Assembly (NCBI GenBank): GCA_002408085.1
Contig: DHQL01000024.1
Coordinates: 2,320 to 66,319 of the forward strand
Reading direction: 5' to 3'
Origin: Spirochaeta sp. UBA5339
GTDB taxonomy: Bacteria; Spirochaetota; Spirochaetia; DSM-2461
Length of the DNA stretch: 64,000 bases
In this document: one piece after another, positions 52,890 to 60,391 of the stretch
Layout: the number at the start of each line of letters is the position of its first letter
Position numbering within the stretch: position 1 is the stretch's first letter
Made by a program: the position numbers and the translations under genes
The notes under the pieces: generated by a model
Told to the model about the DNA's origin: nothing
Seen by the model: only the letters and a program-made list of their open reading frames with translations
Databases searched by the model: none

Positions 52890-54158
52890 ATGATACCGTC
52901 AATTAACCCGCTAGTATTGAATCTGAAGGAATCGGCAACCCTGCTGATTAATAACACCGTAAAAGATATGCGCAAACAGGGCCGCGAAGTGGCTCACTTC
53001 GGCTTCGGCCAGGCAGCATTTCCCGTTCCCGAGCTTCTGGTTGACGGGCTCCGGCAGAACGCCGGTGAGAACAGCTACCTCCCCACCCAGGGGCTTCTTC
53101 CTTTAAGGGAGGCATTCTGCGGTTTTCTCAAGAGTGAGTTCGGTCTGGATTATGGTGTGGAGGACATCTTTGTGGGGCCAGGAAGCAAGGAGCTGATCTT
53201 TCAGATCTCCTACATGGTTGAGGGGGTTCTTCTTGCACCCGCACCCAGCTGGGTCAGCTACGGTCCTCAGGCTACCCTGAGGGGTAAAAAACTGATACCC
53301 ATCGAAACACAGAGAGAGAACAGCTACAAGCTCACCGCCAGGGAGCTGGACAAGTGCTGTCATGCCAGGGCACAGGAGCAGAAGCTTCTGATCCTCAATA
53401 ACCCCAACAATCCCACCGGTGCCGTCTATAATGAAGAAGAGCTCAGGGAGATTGCCGATATCTGCCGAGCCTACAACGTTGTTGTCATCTCCGACGAGAT
53501 CTACGCTATGATCGATTTTACAGGCCGTCCCCATGCCAGCATTGCAAAGTATTATCCCGAAGGGACAATAGTTTCCACGGGACTCTCCAAGTCCTTTGCC
53601 GCCGGAGGATACCGTCTGGGAATGATGGTTATTCCTGAAACCCTGAGAGTCCTCAAGGACGCCCTGAAGTCCATTATCAGCGAAACCTTCAGTGCCGTCA
53701 GCGCCCCCATGCAGTACTCCGCTCTGACGGCATACTCCCGCTTTGATGAAATCAAAGATGAAATCAAACAGAACACCGAGATATACAAGGCTGCCAGCCG
53801 TTATCTCTGGACCCGATTTCTTGAGATGGATCTGAACTGTCCCAAACCCCAGGGAGCCTTTTACCTCTTCCCGGATTTTGACAACTATAGAGAGAAGCTT
53901 AGAAAAAAGGGAATTCTTACGGGAATTCAGCTGGCCCACGATATGCTGGATCAGAAGGGAGTCGGTTTTCTTCCCGGTTCGGACTTCTACTTTCCTGCCA
54001 CCAACCTTGGAGCCAGGGTCGCCTCAGTTGATTTCAACGGTAAGGAAGTCCGGGACAAGTGGCCCGGAGGCAAGCTGACGGATGATCAGATAAATGATCT
54101 TTTCCCCAATCTCGTGATGGGCTGCGACAGGATGGAGGAGTATCTGCAGAATCTCTGA
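52890..54158 (+). CDS. Class I/II pyridoxal-phosphate aminotransferase
   Basis: 422 residues of fold type I: NNPNNPTGAVY (PLP-pyridine Asn region), ISDEIYAMID with the conserved Asp, the Schiff-base Lys in TGLSKSFAAGGYRLG, and a C-terminal Arg (LGARVASVDF) for the substrate carboxylate. It resembles aspartate/aromatic aminotransferases, but the amino-acid specificity cannot be told. Solitary gene divergent from the efflux operon, ending at a strong terminator. Confidence 0.93.
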   Translation: MIPSINPLVLNLKESATLLINNTVKDMRKQGREVAHFGFGQAAFPVPELLVDGLRQNAGENSYLPTQGLLPLREAFCGFLKSEFGLDYGVEDIFVGPGSKELIFQISYMVEGVLLAPAPSWVSYGPQATLRGKKLIPIETQRENSYKLTARELDKCCHARAQEQKLLILNNPNNPTGAVYNEEELREIADICRAYNVVVISDEIYAMIDFTGRPHASIAKYYPEGTIVSTGLSKSFAAGGYRLGMMVIPETLRVLKDALKSIISETFSAVSAPMQYSALTAYSRFDEIKDEIKQNTEIYKAASRYLWTRFLEMDLNCPKPQGAFYLFPDFDNYREKLRKKGILTGIQLAHDMLDQKGVGFLPGSDFYFPATNLGARVASVDFNGKEVRDKWPGGKLTDDQINDLFPNLVMGCDRMEEYLQNL

Positions 54159-54176
54159 TCCGATTTGTCTGAAAGT

Positions 54177-54225
54177 ACAAAAAAGGGGGTGCATCCAGGA
54201 ATTTCCCGGATGCACCCCATTTTAT
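54177..54225. terminator. Bidirectional terminator between aminotransferase and first AttH-like gene
   Basis: GGGGTGCATCC (54186-54196) pairs over 11 bp with GGATGCACCCC (54208-54218); an A run precedes (for the minus strand) and ATTTTATTT follows. Confidence 0.9.
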
Positions 54226-54252
54226 TTATAAGGATTTAATATCTGTTAACCT

Positions 54253-55506
54253 TTATCTGTTAACCTTTGAGAAATCCATGAAGATCTCCTCTTCAGGCAG
54301 ATCCTGGAAAACCCAGGGAGCGTAGATATCTACCATCTCAACAAATCCCTTTCCTACAACGGGTCCGTCGGGTCCGCCCTCGCGTATCCGGGCGTAGCCT
54401 TCGATAAAGGCCTGACCCTGTCCGCCGGACATTGTTTCCTGCTCCTTTAAGGGGGTGTCGAAGTAGAATGTCCCTAATGGAGTTTCCATCACACCGGTCC
54501 AGGGGTACTCCTTGCCCGATGTGGGTGAAGTCCAGATCTCCGAGGGAGTATATACAAAACTGGGACCGAAGGCAAAGTCCACGGAGTTATCGGGGTGGAT
54601 AACCTGGAACCTTGTCATACCGGGATCGTATTCGTCCCAGCCTGGAGCGGTGTAGTACTGTCTCCATGTGAAGGCGGTTCCGTCATCCATTCTCATATAT
54701 CCCCAGAAGTAGCTTCCAGACTCAACGTTGCGGAAGTTACCCCACTGGTGCTCGTACCATACGTCACCTTCAATATCATACTCTCTTCCGCCTACGGTGA
54801 TTGTCCCCTCGGTTACATAGGCTCTGGGAGCCTGGATGTAGCGGGAGAGTCCGGCCATGGTCTGGGGATTGTGACGGTATCCGGCACCTTCTCCGTCCCA
54901 GCCGATGTTCTCAAGGCCGTGGTAGGCCGCGGGGATGTAACCGGGAGCCTTAACGGTCCATGTTACATCGAATTCATAGGCGTTCTCGGGATCGAAATCG
55001 CTCTTTCCGAAGTATCTCCAGGTCTCTGTAGCGTACTCGTACTGGATGGTCATGTCCCCTGTTGCACCGGAGATGGTGTATTCAAAGGAGAAGTCTTCGC
55101 TGTCGGGGTCGCCGGCATATCCGTCATAGTCTCCCTGGAATACTACGGTTGTGCTGTAGAACTCCCCTGTATCGATGTTGGTGAAGGCGAAGTTAAAGGG
55201 GTTTGCACGGCCGTCGTGAGCCTCTACCCAACCCTGGTGGAAGGGACAGATAAATACGGAGATCTCATCTCCTGTAATCTTGTCATGACCGAGGATGGTG
55301 AAGTACTGCCACTCCTGGTAGTCATTGTGCATATAGGTCTCACCGCGGTGGAAGCGGTGGTCATGGGGCAGCTGATAGAGGGGCTGGGGCTCCATGGAAA
55401 AGATTGAGTGCTCTTCAACTTCAGAGCCTGTAGATGCACAGCCTGCAAATGTGAGAGCGAGGAGTGCCAGAAGCACTGTCACTGCGATTTTATGTCTGGA
55501 ATTCAT
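54253..55506 (-). CDS. AttH/CrtC-like (lipocalin-type) lipoprotein, copy 1
   Basis: 417 residues: lipobox LTFAGC (Cys23), then two beta-rich halves of the AttH/hydroxyneurosporene-synthase family (PF07143-type), with WQYFTILGHD, GLENIGWDGEGAGYRHNP, the conserved GDVWYEHQWGNF and GYARIREGGPDGPVVGKGFVEM. The family acts on hydrophobic substrates such as carotenoids or is of unknown function; here an outer-membrane or periplasmic lipoprotein. AGGAG is spaced 5 nt from ATG 55506; a start at 55617 was rejected because it would bury the signal peptide. Divergent from a MarR gene; near-identical architecture to copy 2. Confidence 0.85.
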   Translation of the reverse strand: MNSRHKIAVTVLLALLALTFAGCASTGSEVEEHSIFSMEPQPLYQLPHDHRFHRGETYMHNDYQEWQYFTILGHDKITGDEISVFICPFHQGWVEAHDGRANPFNFAFTNIDTGEFYSTTVVFQGDYDGYAGDPDSEDFSFEYTISGATGDMTIQYEYATETWRYFGKSDFDPENAYEFDVTWTVKAPGYIPAAYHGLENIGWDGEGAGYRHNPQTMAGLSRYIQAPRAYVTEGTITVGGREYDIEGDVWYEHQWGNFRNVESGSYFWGYMRMDDGTAFTWRQYYTAPGWDEYDPGMTRFQVIHPDNSVDFAFGPSFVYTPSEIWTSPTSGKEYPWTGVMETPLGTFYFDTPLKEQETMSGGQGQAFIEGYARIREGGPDGPVVGKGFVEMVDIYAPWVFQDLPEEEIFMDFSKVNR

Positions 55507-55546
55507 ATCATCTCCTAAAATAAGAATTATCGTTGGGAAGTCTAGT

Positions 55547-55576
55547 ACCATCAGAATGGTTTTGCGATGGTTAAAT
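55547..55576. promoter_or_regulatory. Repeated half-sites between AttH copy 1 and MarR copy 1
   Basis: ACCAT (55547-55551) and ATGGT (55556-55560) form an inverted repeat, and a further GATGGTTAAAT lies at 55566-55576, all in the 95-bp divergent gap. Candidate binding site for the adjacent MarR protein. Confidence 0.4.
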
Positions 55577-55601
55577 TTTTTAATTATAATAAGGCATGGG
55601 T

Positions 55602-56057
55602 ATGAATCTCTTATCAATCGGTATCAGCATTTCCAAACTCAGGAACTACCATATCAAGATGCTCAATAAGGTTCTCAAGGGGTATCCCATCATTATATCG
55701 GCTCCCGAATATATGCTTTTGTGGAGTATTCAGCAGAATCCCGGCTCTACCCAGTACCGCCTATCACAGATCAGCGGCTACAGCATTCAGCGCTGTTCCC
55801 AGATGATCGGGAGCCTGGAGAAGAGCCATCTTGTAAGAGTCAATTCCGGGGACGAACATGATAAGGGACGGCATATCTACACCTCGGACCAGGGAGAGAC
55901 GGCCATCAGGGAGATCTATGATATCTTCGGGAATTTTCTAAGGGAAATCTTTACAGAAGAGGAGGCCAGGATCTTTCTGGATGTGGATGAGCCCCTTCTC
56001 AAGGCCGTGCACTCCCTGCAGAACAATGAGAGGCTGAAAAAAGAGCTCCGCAGCTGA
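55602..56057 (+). CDS. MarR-family transcriptional regulator, copy 1
   Basis: 151 residues with a winged-helix core: SAPEYMLLWSIQQNPGSTQYRLSQISGYSIQRCSQMIGSLEKSHLV and the wing DEHDKGRHIYTSDQG. Two ATGs compete; AAGG fits ATG 55602 better than 55596, and this start matches the length of copy 2. Its divergent placement suggests that it controls the AttH-like lipoprotein gene. The C-terminus (LQNNERLKKELRS) is nearly the same in both copies. Confidence 0.88.
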   Translation: MNLLSIGISISKLRNYHIKMLNKVLKGYPIIISAPEYMLLWSIQQNPGSTQYRLSQISGYSIQRCSQMIGSLEKSHLVRVNSGDEHDKGRHIYTSDQGETAIREIYDIFGNFLREIFTEEEARIFLDVDEPLLKAVHSLQNNERLKKELRS

Positions 56058-56124
56058 TATTCCGCCGCCTGCTCTCGATCTGCTCCCTCGGATCAGCTGC
56101 CGCCGGCTTCTATCGCGGCTGCTT

Positions 56125-56157
56125 AAAAGAAAAGGGGTGCAGAATCATCCGCACCCC
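56125..56157 (-). terminator. Terminator after AttH-like copy 2
   Basis: On the minus strand GGGGTGC (56157-56151) pairs with GCACCCC (56140-56134), followed by TTTTCTTTT. Its stem resembles the terminator after copy 1. Confidence 0.75.
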
Positions 56158-56175
56158 CTTCAAATCATCTGATTC

Positions 56176-57435
56176 TTATCTGTTAACCTTTGAGAAATCC
56201 ATAAAGATCTCTTCCTCGGGCAGATCCCTGAAGGGGAATCTTGCCGCGATGTCGGCCATCTCAACAAATCCTCTTCCCACAACGGGTCCGTCGGGTCCGT
56301 CAACACGAACCTGGGCGATTCCCTCGATAAAAGCGGGTCCGGTGTTGCCGGGAGTTTCCTGCTCTTTCAGGGGTGTGTCGAAGTAGAAGGTCCCAAGGGG
56401 TGTTTCCATTACACCAGTCCAGGGGTAGACCTGACCGGACTGGGGAGACTCCCAAAGTTCGGTGGGGGTAAATACAAAGCTGGGTCCGAAGGCGTACTCA
56501 ACGGAGTTGTCGGCGTGGATCACCTGGAAACGGGTCATACCTTCATCGTAGTCGTCCCAGCCCATACCCTTGTAGTACTGTCTCCATGTGAAGGCAGTTC
56601 CGTCTTCAAGACGCATATATCCCCAGAAGTACTGTGCGGACTCTACATTCCGGAAGTTACCCCACTGGTGCTCGTACCATACATCACCTTCGATGTCGTA
56701 CTCACGTCCGCCTACGGTTACTGTTCCCTCTGTTACAACGGCTCTGGGAACCTGGATGTACCGTGTCAGACCCGCCATGGTCTCAGGATTGTGGCGGTAT
56801 CCGGGACCAACGCTGTCCCAGCCGATGTTTTCAAGGCCATGGTAGGCTGCGGGGATGTATCCGGGAGCCTCAACGGTGTAGGTTACGTCGAAGGAGTAGG
56901 GGGTGTTATCCGCGTTGTCTACATCGCTGTGACCGATGTATCTCCATGTCTCAGTGGCATAGTCATACATGATAGTCAGCTCACCTGTGGAACCGGATAT
57001 ATGGTATTCGAAGAAGAAGTCGTCGCTGTCGGGATCTCCCGCAACACCTGTGTAGTCCCCTTCAAAGAGAGTGTTTGCACTGTAGAACTCTCCTGTGTTC
57101 AGGTTGGTCAGGGCAAAGTAGAAGGGGTTGGAGCGGCCGTCGTGGTTGGCGTTCCACCCCTGGGTAAAGGGGCAGATAAAGACGGAGATCTCATCCCCGG
57201 TCTTCTTGTCAGTTCCCAGAACAGTGAAGTACTGCCACTCATTGTAGTCATTGTGAATGTATGTGGAACCGCGGTGAAAGCGGTGGTCATGGGGCAGCTG
57301 GTAGAGGGGCTGGGGCTCCATTGAAAAAATACTATGCTCTTCTGCAGAGCCGGATGTGGATGTACATCCTGTAAAGGCAAGCACAGACAGTGCTATAATC
57401 ATCACAGTCAGCATTATTCTGAAATTAGATTTCAT
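56176..57435 (-). CDS. AttH/CrtC-like (lipocalin-type) lipoprotein, copy 2
   Basis: 419 residues; lipobox AFTGC (Cys24). It is a close paralogue of copy 1 over the full mature length (shared SIFSMEPQPLYQLPHDHRFHRG, HGLENIGWD, DVWYEHQWGNFRNVES and the C-terminal RDLPEEEIFMDFSKVNR-like end). Conservation of the pocket-region Trp, His and Tyr residues in both suggests the same kind of ligand. AAGGAG with 5 nt spacing fixes ATG 57435. Divergent from the second MarR gene. Confidence 0.85.
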   Translation of the reverse strand: MKSNFRIMLTVMIIALSVLAFTGCTSTSGSAEEHSIFSMEPQPLYQLPHDHRFHRGSTYIHNDYNEWQYFTVLGTDKKTGDEISVFICPFTQGWNANHDGRSNPFYFALTNLNTGEFYSANTLFEGDYTGVAGDPDSDDFFFEYHISGSTGELTIMYDYATETWRYIGHSDVDNADNTPYSFDVTYTVEAPGYIPAAYHGLENIGWDSVGPGYRHNPETMAGLTRYIQVPRAVVTEGTVTVGGREYDIEGDVWYEHQWGNFRNVESAQYFWGYMRLEDGTAFTWRQYYKGMGWDDYDEGMTRFQVIHADNSVEYAFGPSFVFTPTELWESPQSGQVYPWTGVMETPLGTFYFDTPLKEQETPGNTGPAFIEGIAQVRVDGPDGPVVGRGFVEMADIAARFPFRDLPEEEIFMDFSKVNR

Positions 57436-57446
57436 ACAAACTCCTT

Positions 57447-57471
57447 GGTTAAATAGTTCTGCAATAACCAT
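57447..57471. promoter_or_regulatory. Inverted repeat between AttH copy 2 and MarR copy 2
   Basis: GGTTA (57447-57451, continuing AAT) and TAACC (57465-57469, continuing AT) are inverted around 13 bp and resemble the half-sites found beside copy 1. Confidence 0.35.
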
Positions 57472-57530
57472 AAAAGCTATAGTCTATAATTGTAATTCTT
57501 AAATTTCTTCAGTAAAAAGGGAGCACCGTA

Positions 57531-57986
57531 GTGAGCATTGAGTATTTCGGCAGAAGCCTTTCCATCATTCGGAACTATCATTTAAAGATTGTGAACAAGG
57601 TCCTCAACGACTATTCGGTTCCTCTCAGCTCCTCCGAGTACTTTCTTCTCGGAAGCATTCAGGAAAATCCGGGGATGACCCAGTACAGGCTGAGTCAGAT
57701 CAGCGGATACAGTGAACAGCGCTGCTCCCAGCTGATCTCCTCGCTGGAGAGTTCGGGGCTAGCGGTCGTGAAATCAGATGACAGCTACGGCAGAGGACGG
57801 AGAATCCTTGTCACCAGGGCCGGTGAGAAGATTCTGGAGGATATTCCTGAAGGAGTGAATAAATATCTGGCAGCAATCCTTTCGGATGAAGAACTGAAAA
57901 TCTTTGAGAGTCTCGATGAACCTCTCCACAGAGCAAGCGAATCCCTGAAGAACAACAAGCAGATGAAGAGGGAGCTGCGGAGCTGA
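57531..57986 (+). CDS. MarR-family transcriptional regulator, copy 2
   Basis: 151 residues, winged-helix type, paralogous to copy 1 (RNYHLKIVNKVL, ENPGMTQYRLSQISGYSEQRCSQLISSLESSGL, wing DSYGRGRRILVTRAG). Start GTG 57531 with AAGGGAG about 6 nt upstream. Divergent from AttH copy 2 and followed by the porin gene on the same strand. Confidence 0.88.
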   Translation: MSIEYFGRSLSIIRNYHLKIVNKVLNDYSVPLSSSEYFLLGSIQENPGMTQYRLSQISGYSEQRCSQLISSLESSGLAVVKSDDSYGRGRRILVTRAGEKILEDIPEGVNKYLAAILSDEELKIFESLDEPLHRASESLKNNKQMKRELRS

Positions 57987-58102
57987 AGATCTCCGGTGAC
58001 ACTATTTAATAAAAATAGTTAAATTATTTTACCATTGATGCCCTGTTCAGCCGGGGTCTAACTTATTCCCATATATTTTGTATAAAAAAACAGGAATAAC
58101 CA

Positions 58103-59320
58103 ATGAAGCTGAATACCGGGAGTTCTCTCCCCTCCCTAATGATCCCAGTGGTACGCCCCCTTATTACGGCGGCACTCTTTGCGCTGCTGACAATATCTCT
58201 GTCTGCCGATAGTACTGCAGAGTCTCCCGCCGGTCCTGAAACTAGAATCCAGGCTCTTGATACTATCGCCAAACCTGTTACCTTTCTCACCGACGGACTC
58301 TATGACCTTACGGGAATCGCAACACGAATGTCCTATCAGTCCCTCTTTCTGGGAGGCTATATGGCCGGGGAAGACTCTGTTTTTGCAGGAAGCGGCTACT
58401 TCAAGCTGGACTCCACCTGGCGCAGCGCCCCGGTGACAGAGCGTTACTCCACCTACTTTACCTTCGGCATTGAAGCCCGGCAGGGGTATACTGACATTGC
58501 TCCCGGCGGTCTTGGACCCCACTTCGGCTATATGGGAACCGCAGGGGTAACCTTTTCCGCCGCCCCCGGATGGCTGGGCAGGGCGTTCTGGGGGCAGACC
58601 TTCGACTACAACCGCCATATGCTGCTCATCGGATATCTGGATGTTCTGGACTATCTTGATTTTACCTCCGCCATGGTGCCCCGTATGGCCAACTTCAACG
58701 GTTCCACCATTATCAACCTTACAATGAATATTCCCGGAAGCGGATTCGGTGTTATAGGACGATCCTTTGTCACCGATCAGTTCTACCTGATGGGTGCCCT
58801 GATGGACGCCAACGGAGAGACCGCAAATATCGATTTCTTTGAGCGGGGAGCCAAATTCTTCAGCTACGGTGAGATCGGTTGGACCCCCGGTCAGTCTCAG
58901 TTCTATAAATCCAAGATCAACCTGGGATTCTGGCACCGTGACGGCTGGGATGCCGGTGAAGACTTCAATTCCCGTGAAAGGGGTTACGGTTTTGTATTCT
59001 CCGCCTGCTACACCATCGATAACTGGGCTCCCTACTTCAAGTTCGGTATGGCCCATGGGGGAGAACAGCTCCAGGACTTCTCTGTCTCCGGTGGTTTCAT
59101 GTACTACCTTCCCCGGTACAATGACCTTTTCGGTCTGGGATTCGCTACAACACGGCCCAAGGGAATGGACTGGATCGATATGCAGACAGCAATCGAAGCA
59201 GTCTACCGTTTCCAGCTTTCCGGAAACATGTCACTCAGCGCTGACGGACAGGTGATCTTCAATCACAATGGAGACAACCCCCTCTTTGTAACGGGTCTGG
59301 GACTCAGATACGCCCTTTAA
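58103..59320 (+). CDS. OprB-like carbohydrate-selective porin
   Basis: 405 residues: signal peptide ending near LSADS (about residue 36), then a beta-barrel sequence rich in aromatic/Gly strands with OprB-type landmarks (TFDYNRHMLLIGYLDVLDYLDFTS, NFNGSTIINLTMNIPGSGFGVIG, FYLMGALMDANGE) and a last strand VTGLGLRYAL. Such porins pass sugars across the outer membrane. It lies downstream of the AttH/MarR cassettes and its leader holds AGTTAAAT and ACCAT elements like theirs. Confidence 0.85.
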   Translation: MKLNTGSSLPSLMIPVVRPLITAALFALLTISLSADSTAESPAGPETRIQALDTIAKPVTFLTDGLYDLTGIATRMSYQSLFLGGYMAGEDSVFAGSGYFKLDSTWRSAPVTERYSTYFTFGIEARQGYTDIAPGGLGPHFGYMGTAGVTFSAAPGWLGRAFWGQTFDYNRHMLLIGYLDVLDYLDFTSAMVPRMANFNGSTIINLTMNIPGSGFGVIGRSFVTDQFYLMGALMDANGETANIDFFERGAKFFSYGEIGWTPGQSQFYKSKINLGFWHRDGWDAGEDFNSRERGYGFVFSACYTIDNWAPYFKFGMAHGGEQLQDFSVSGGFMYYLPRYNDLFGLGFATTRPKGMDWIDMQTAIEAVYRFQLSGNMSLSADGQVIFNHNGDNPLFVTGLGLRYAL

Positions 59321-59443
59321 TTTCTCCTGTTTTCCGGTACAATGGTCTTCAGACCAGTATCGGAGACTATTCAGCGCAATTTTATGCAATACCCTCCGGT
59401 CTGTTCTCTCCTATGATGGGCGAAAAGCATGGAGGTAGGTATT

Positions 59444-60391
59444 TTGAAAACCAATTCCAATAAGAGGGCATTTGCCGCCCTTACTCTATCTGTTCTGCTC
59501 TGGGGGGGCTCCTTCAGCGCCACCCGGACCCTTCTCAATGACTTTGATCCCATGACAATAATGTGGATCAGAATGACCATGGCATCCCTTGCGGTTCTGC
59601 CCTTTATAAAGAGGCTCGCCCCGCCTGCGGGGTGGAGAGGGGAGTGGAAGACCCTTCTGGCCATGGTGCTCTTTCAGCCCTGTCTCTACTTTCTTCTTGA
59701 AAACAACGCTCTGCGCTTCACCACATCCTCCCAGGCGGGAGTGATCGCCTCCTTTGTTCCCCTCCTTGTGACCCTGGGAGCCTGGATATTTCTGGGAGAG
59801 AGAATCCGCAGGAGGGGGGCCGCCGGCCTTGTCCTCTCCATTGGAGGAATCATCCTTCTGACCATGATGAACAGGGGGCAGGAGTCGGGTTCCAGTATTA
59901 TTCTGGGGAATATTCTGGAGACCGGGGCCATGGTTATGGCGGCGGCGAATATGCTGATTATCAAGAGACTGTCGGACCGCTACAACCCCTGGACACTTAC
60001 TATGATGCAGTGCTTTGCGGGAGCTATCTTTTTTCTACCCGGGCTGTACAACTTGCTGGCCTCACCGGTCGAGTTCCGCTCGATTCACATTCTGCTCTTT
60101 CTCTATCTGGGAGCTCCGGTCGGGCTGGGGGCCTTCGGTCTGTATAACTGGGGTATGAGTCATACCACAGCCTCGGGAGCCTCTCTGTTTATCAATCTGG
60201 TTCCCGTAGTTGCTGTTGTTCTCGGCTGGGCCCTGCTGAATGAAGGACTGACTCTGCTGCAGTGTCTGGCATCGGCCCTGGTTCTGGGGGGAGTCCTTCT
60301 CAGTCAGAGCGCCGTGGATGAGATCAGTTCCATAAAGAGGTCCAGCAGTTCGGGATCAAACATTGATCCCCTCTTGTCCAGCAGGAACTGA
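59444..60391 (+). CDS. EamA/DMT-family membrane transporter
   Basis: 315 residues, ten membrane helices in two EamA repeats (LTLSVLLWGGSFSATRTLLND; NILETGAMVMAAANMLIIKRL). Start choice: an ATG at 59429 is in frame, but GGAGGT at 59431-59436 lies inside that extension and is spaced 7 nt from TTG 59444. The last 28 codons, a polar Ser-rich tail after VLLSQ, overlap the converging HD-GYP gene by 88 bp. Substrate unknown. Confidence 0.88.
   Translation: MKTNSNKRAFAALTLSVLLWGGSFSATRTLLNDFDPMTIMWIRMTMASLAVLPFIKRLAPPAGWRGEWKTLLAMVLFQPCLYFLLENNALRFTTSSQAGVIASFVPLLVTLGAWIFLGERIRRRGAAGLVLSIGGIILLTMMNRGQESGSSIILGNILETGAMVMAAANMLIIKRLSDRYNPWTLTMMQCFAGAIFFLPGLYNLLASPVEFRSIHILLFLYLGAPVGLGAFGLYNWGMSHTTASGASLFINLVPVVAVVLGWALLNEGLTLLQCLASALVLGGVLLSQSAVDEISSIKRSSSSGSNIDPLLSSRN

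Noticed and set aside
57999..58018. AT-rich hairpin after the second MarR gene considered as a terminator
   Set aside because: The stem ACTATTT/AAATAGT has no GC pairs to speak of and no T tract.
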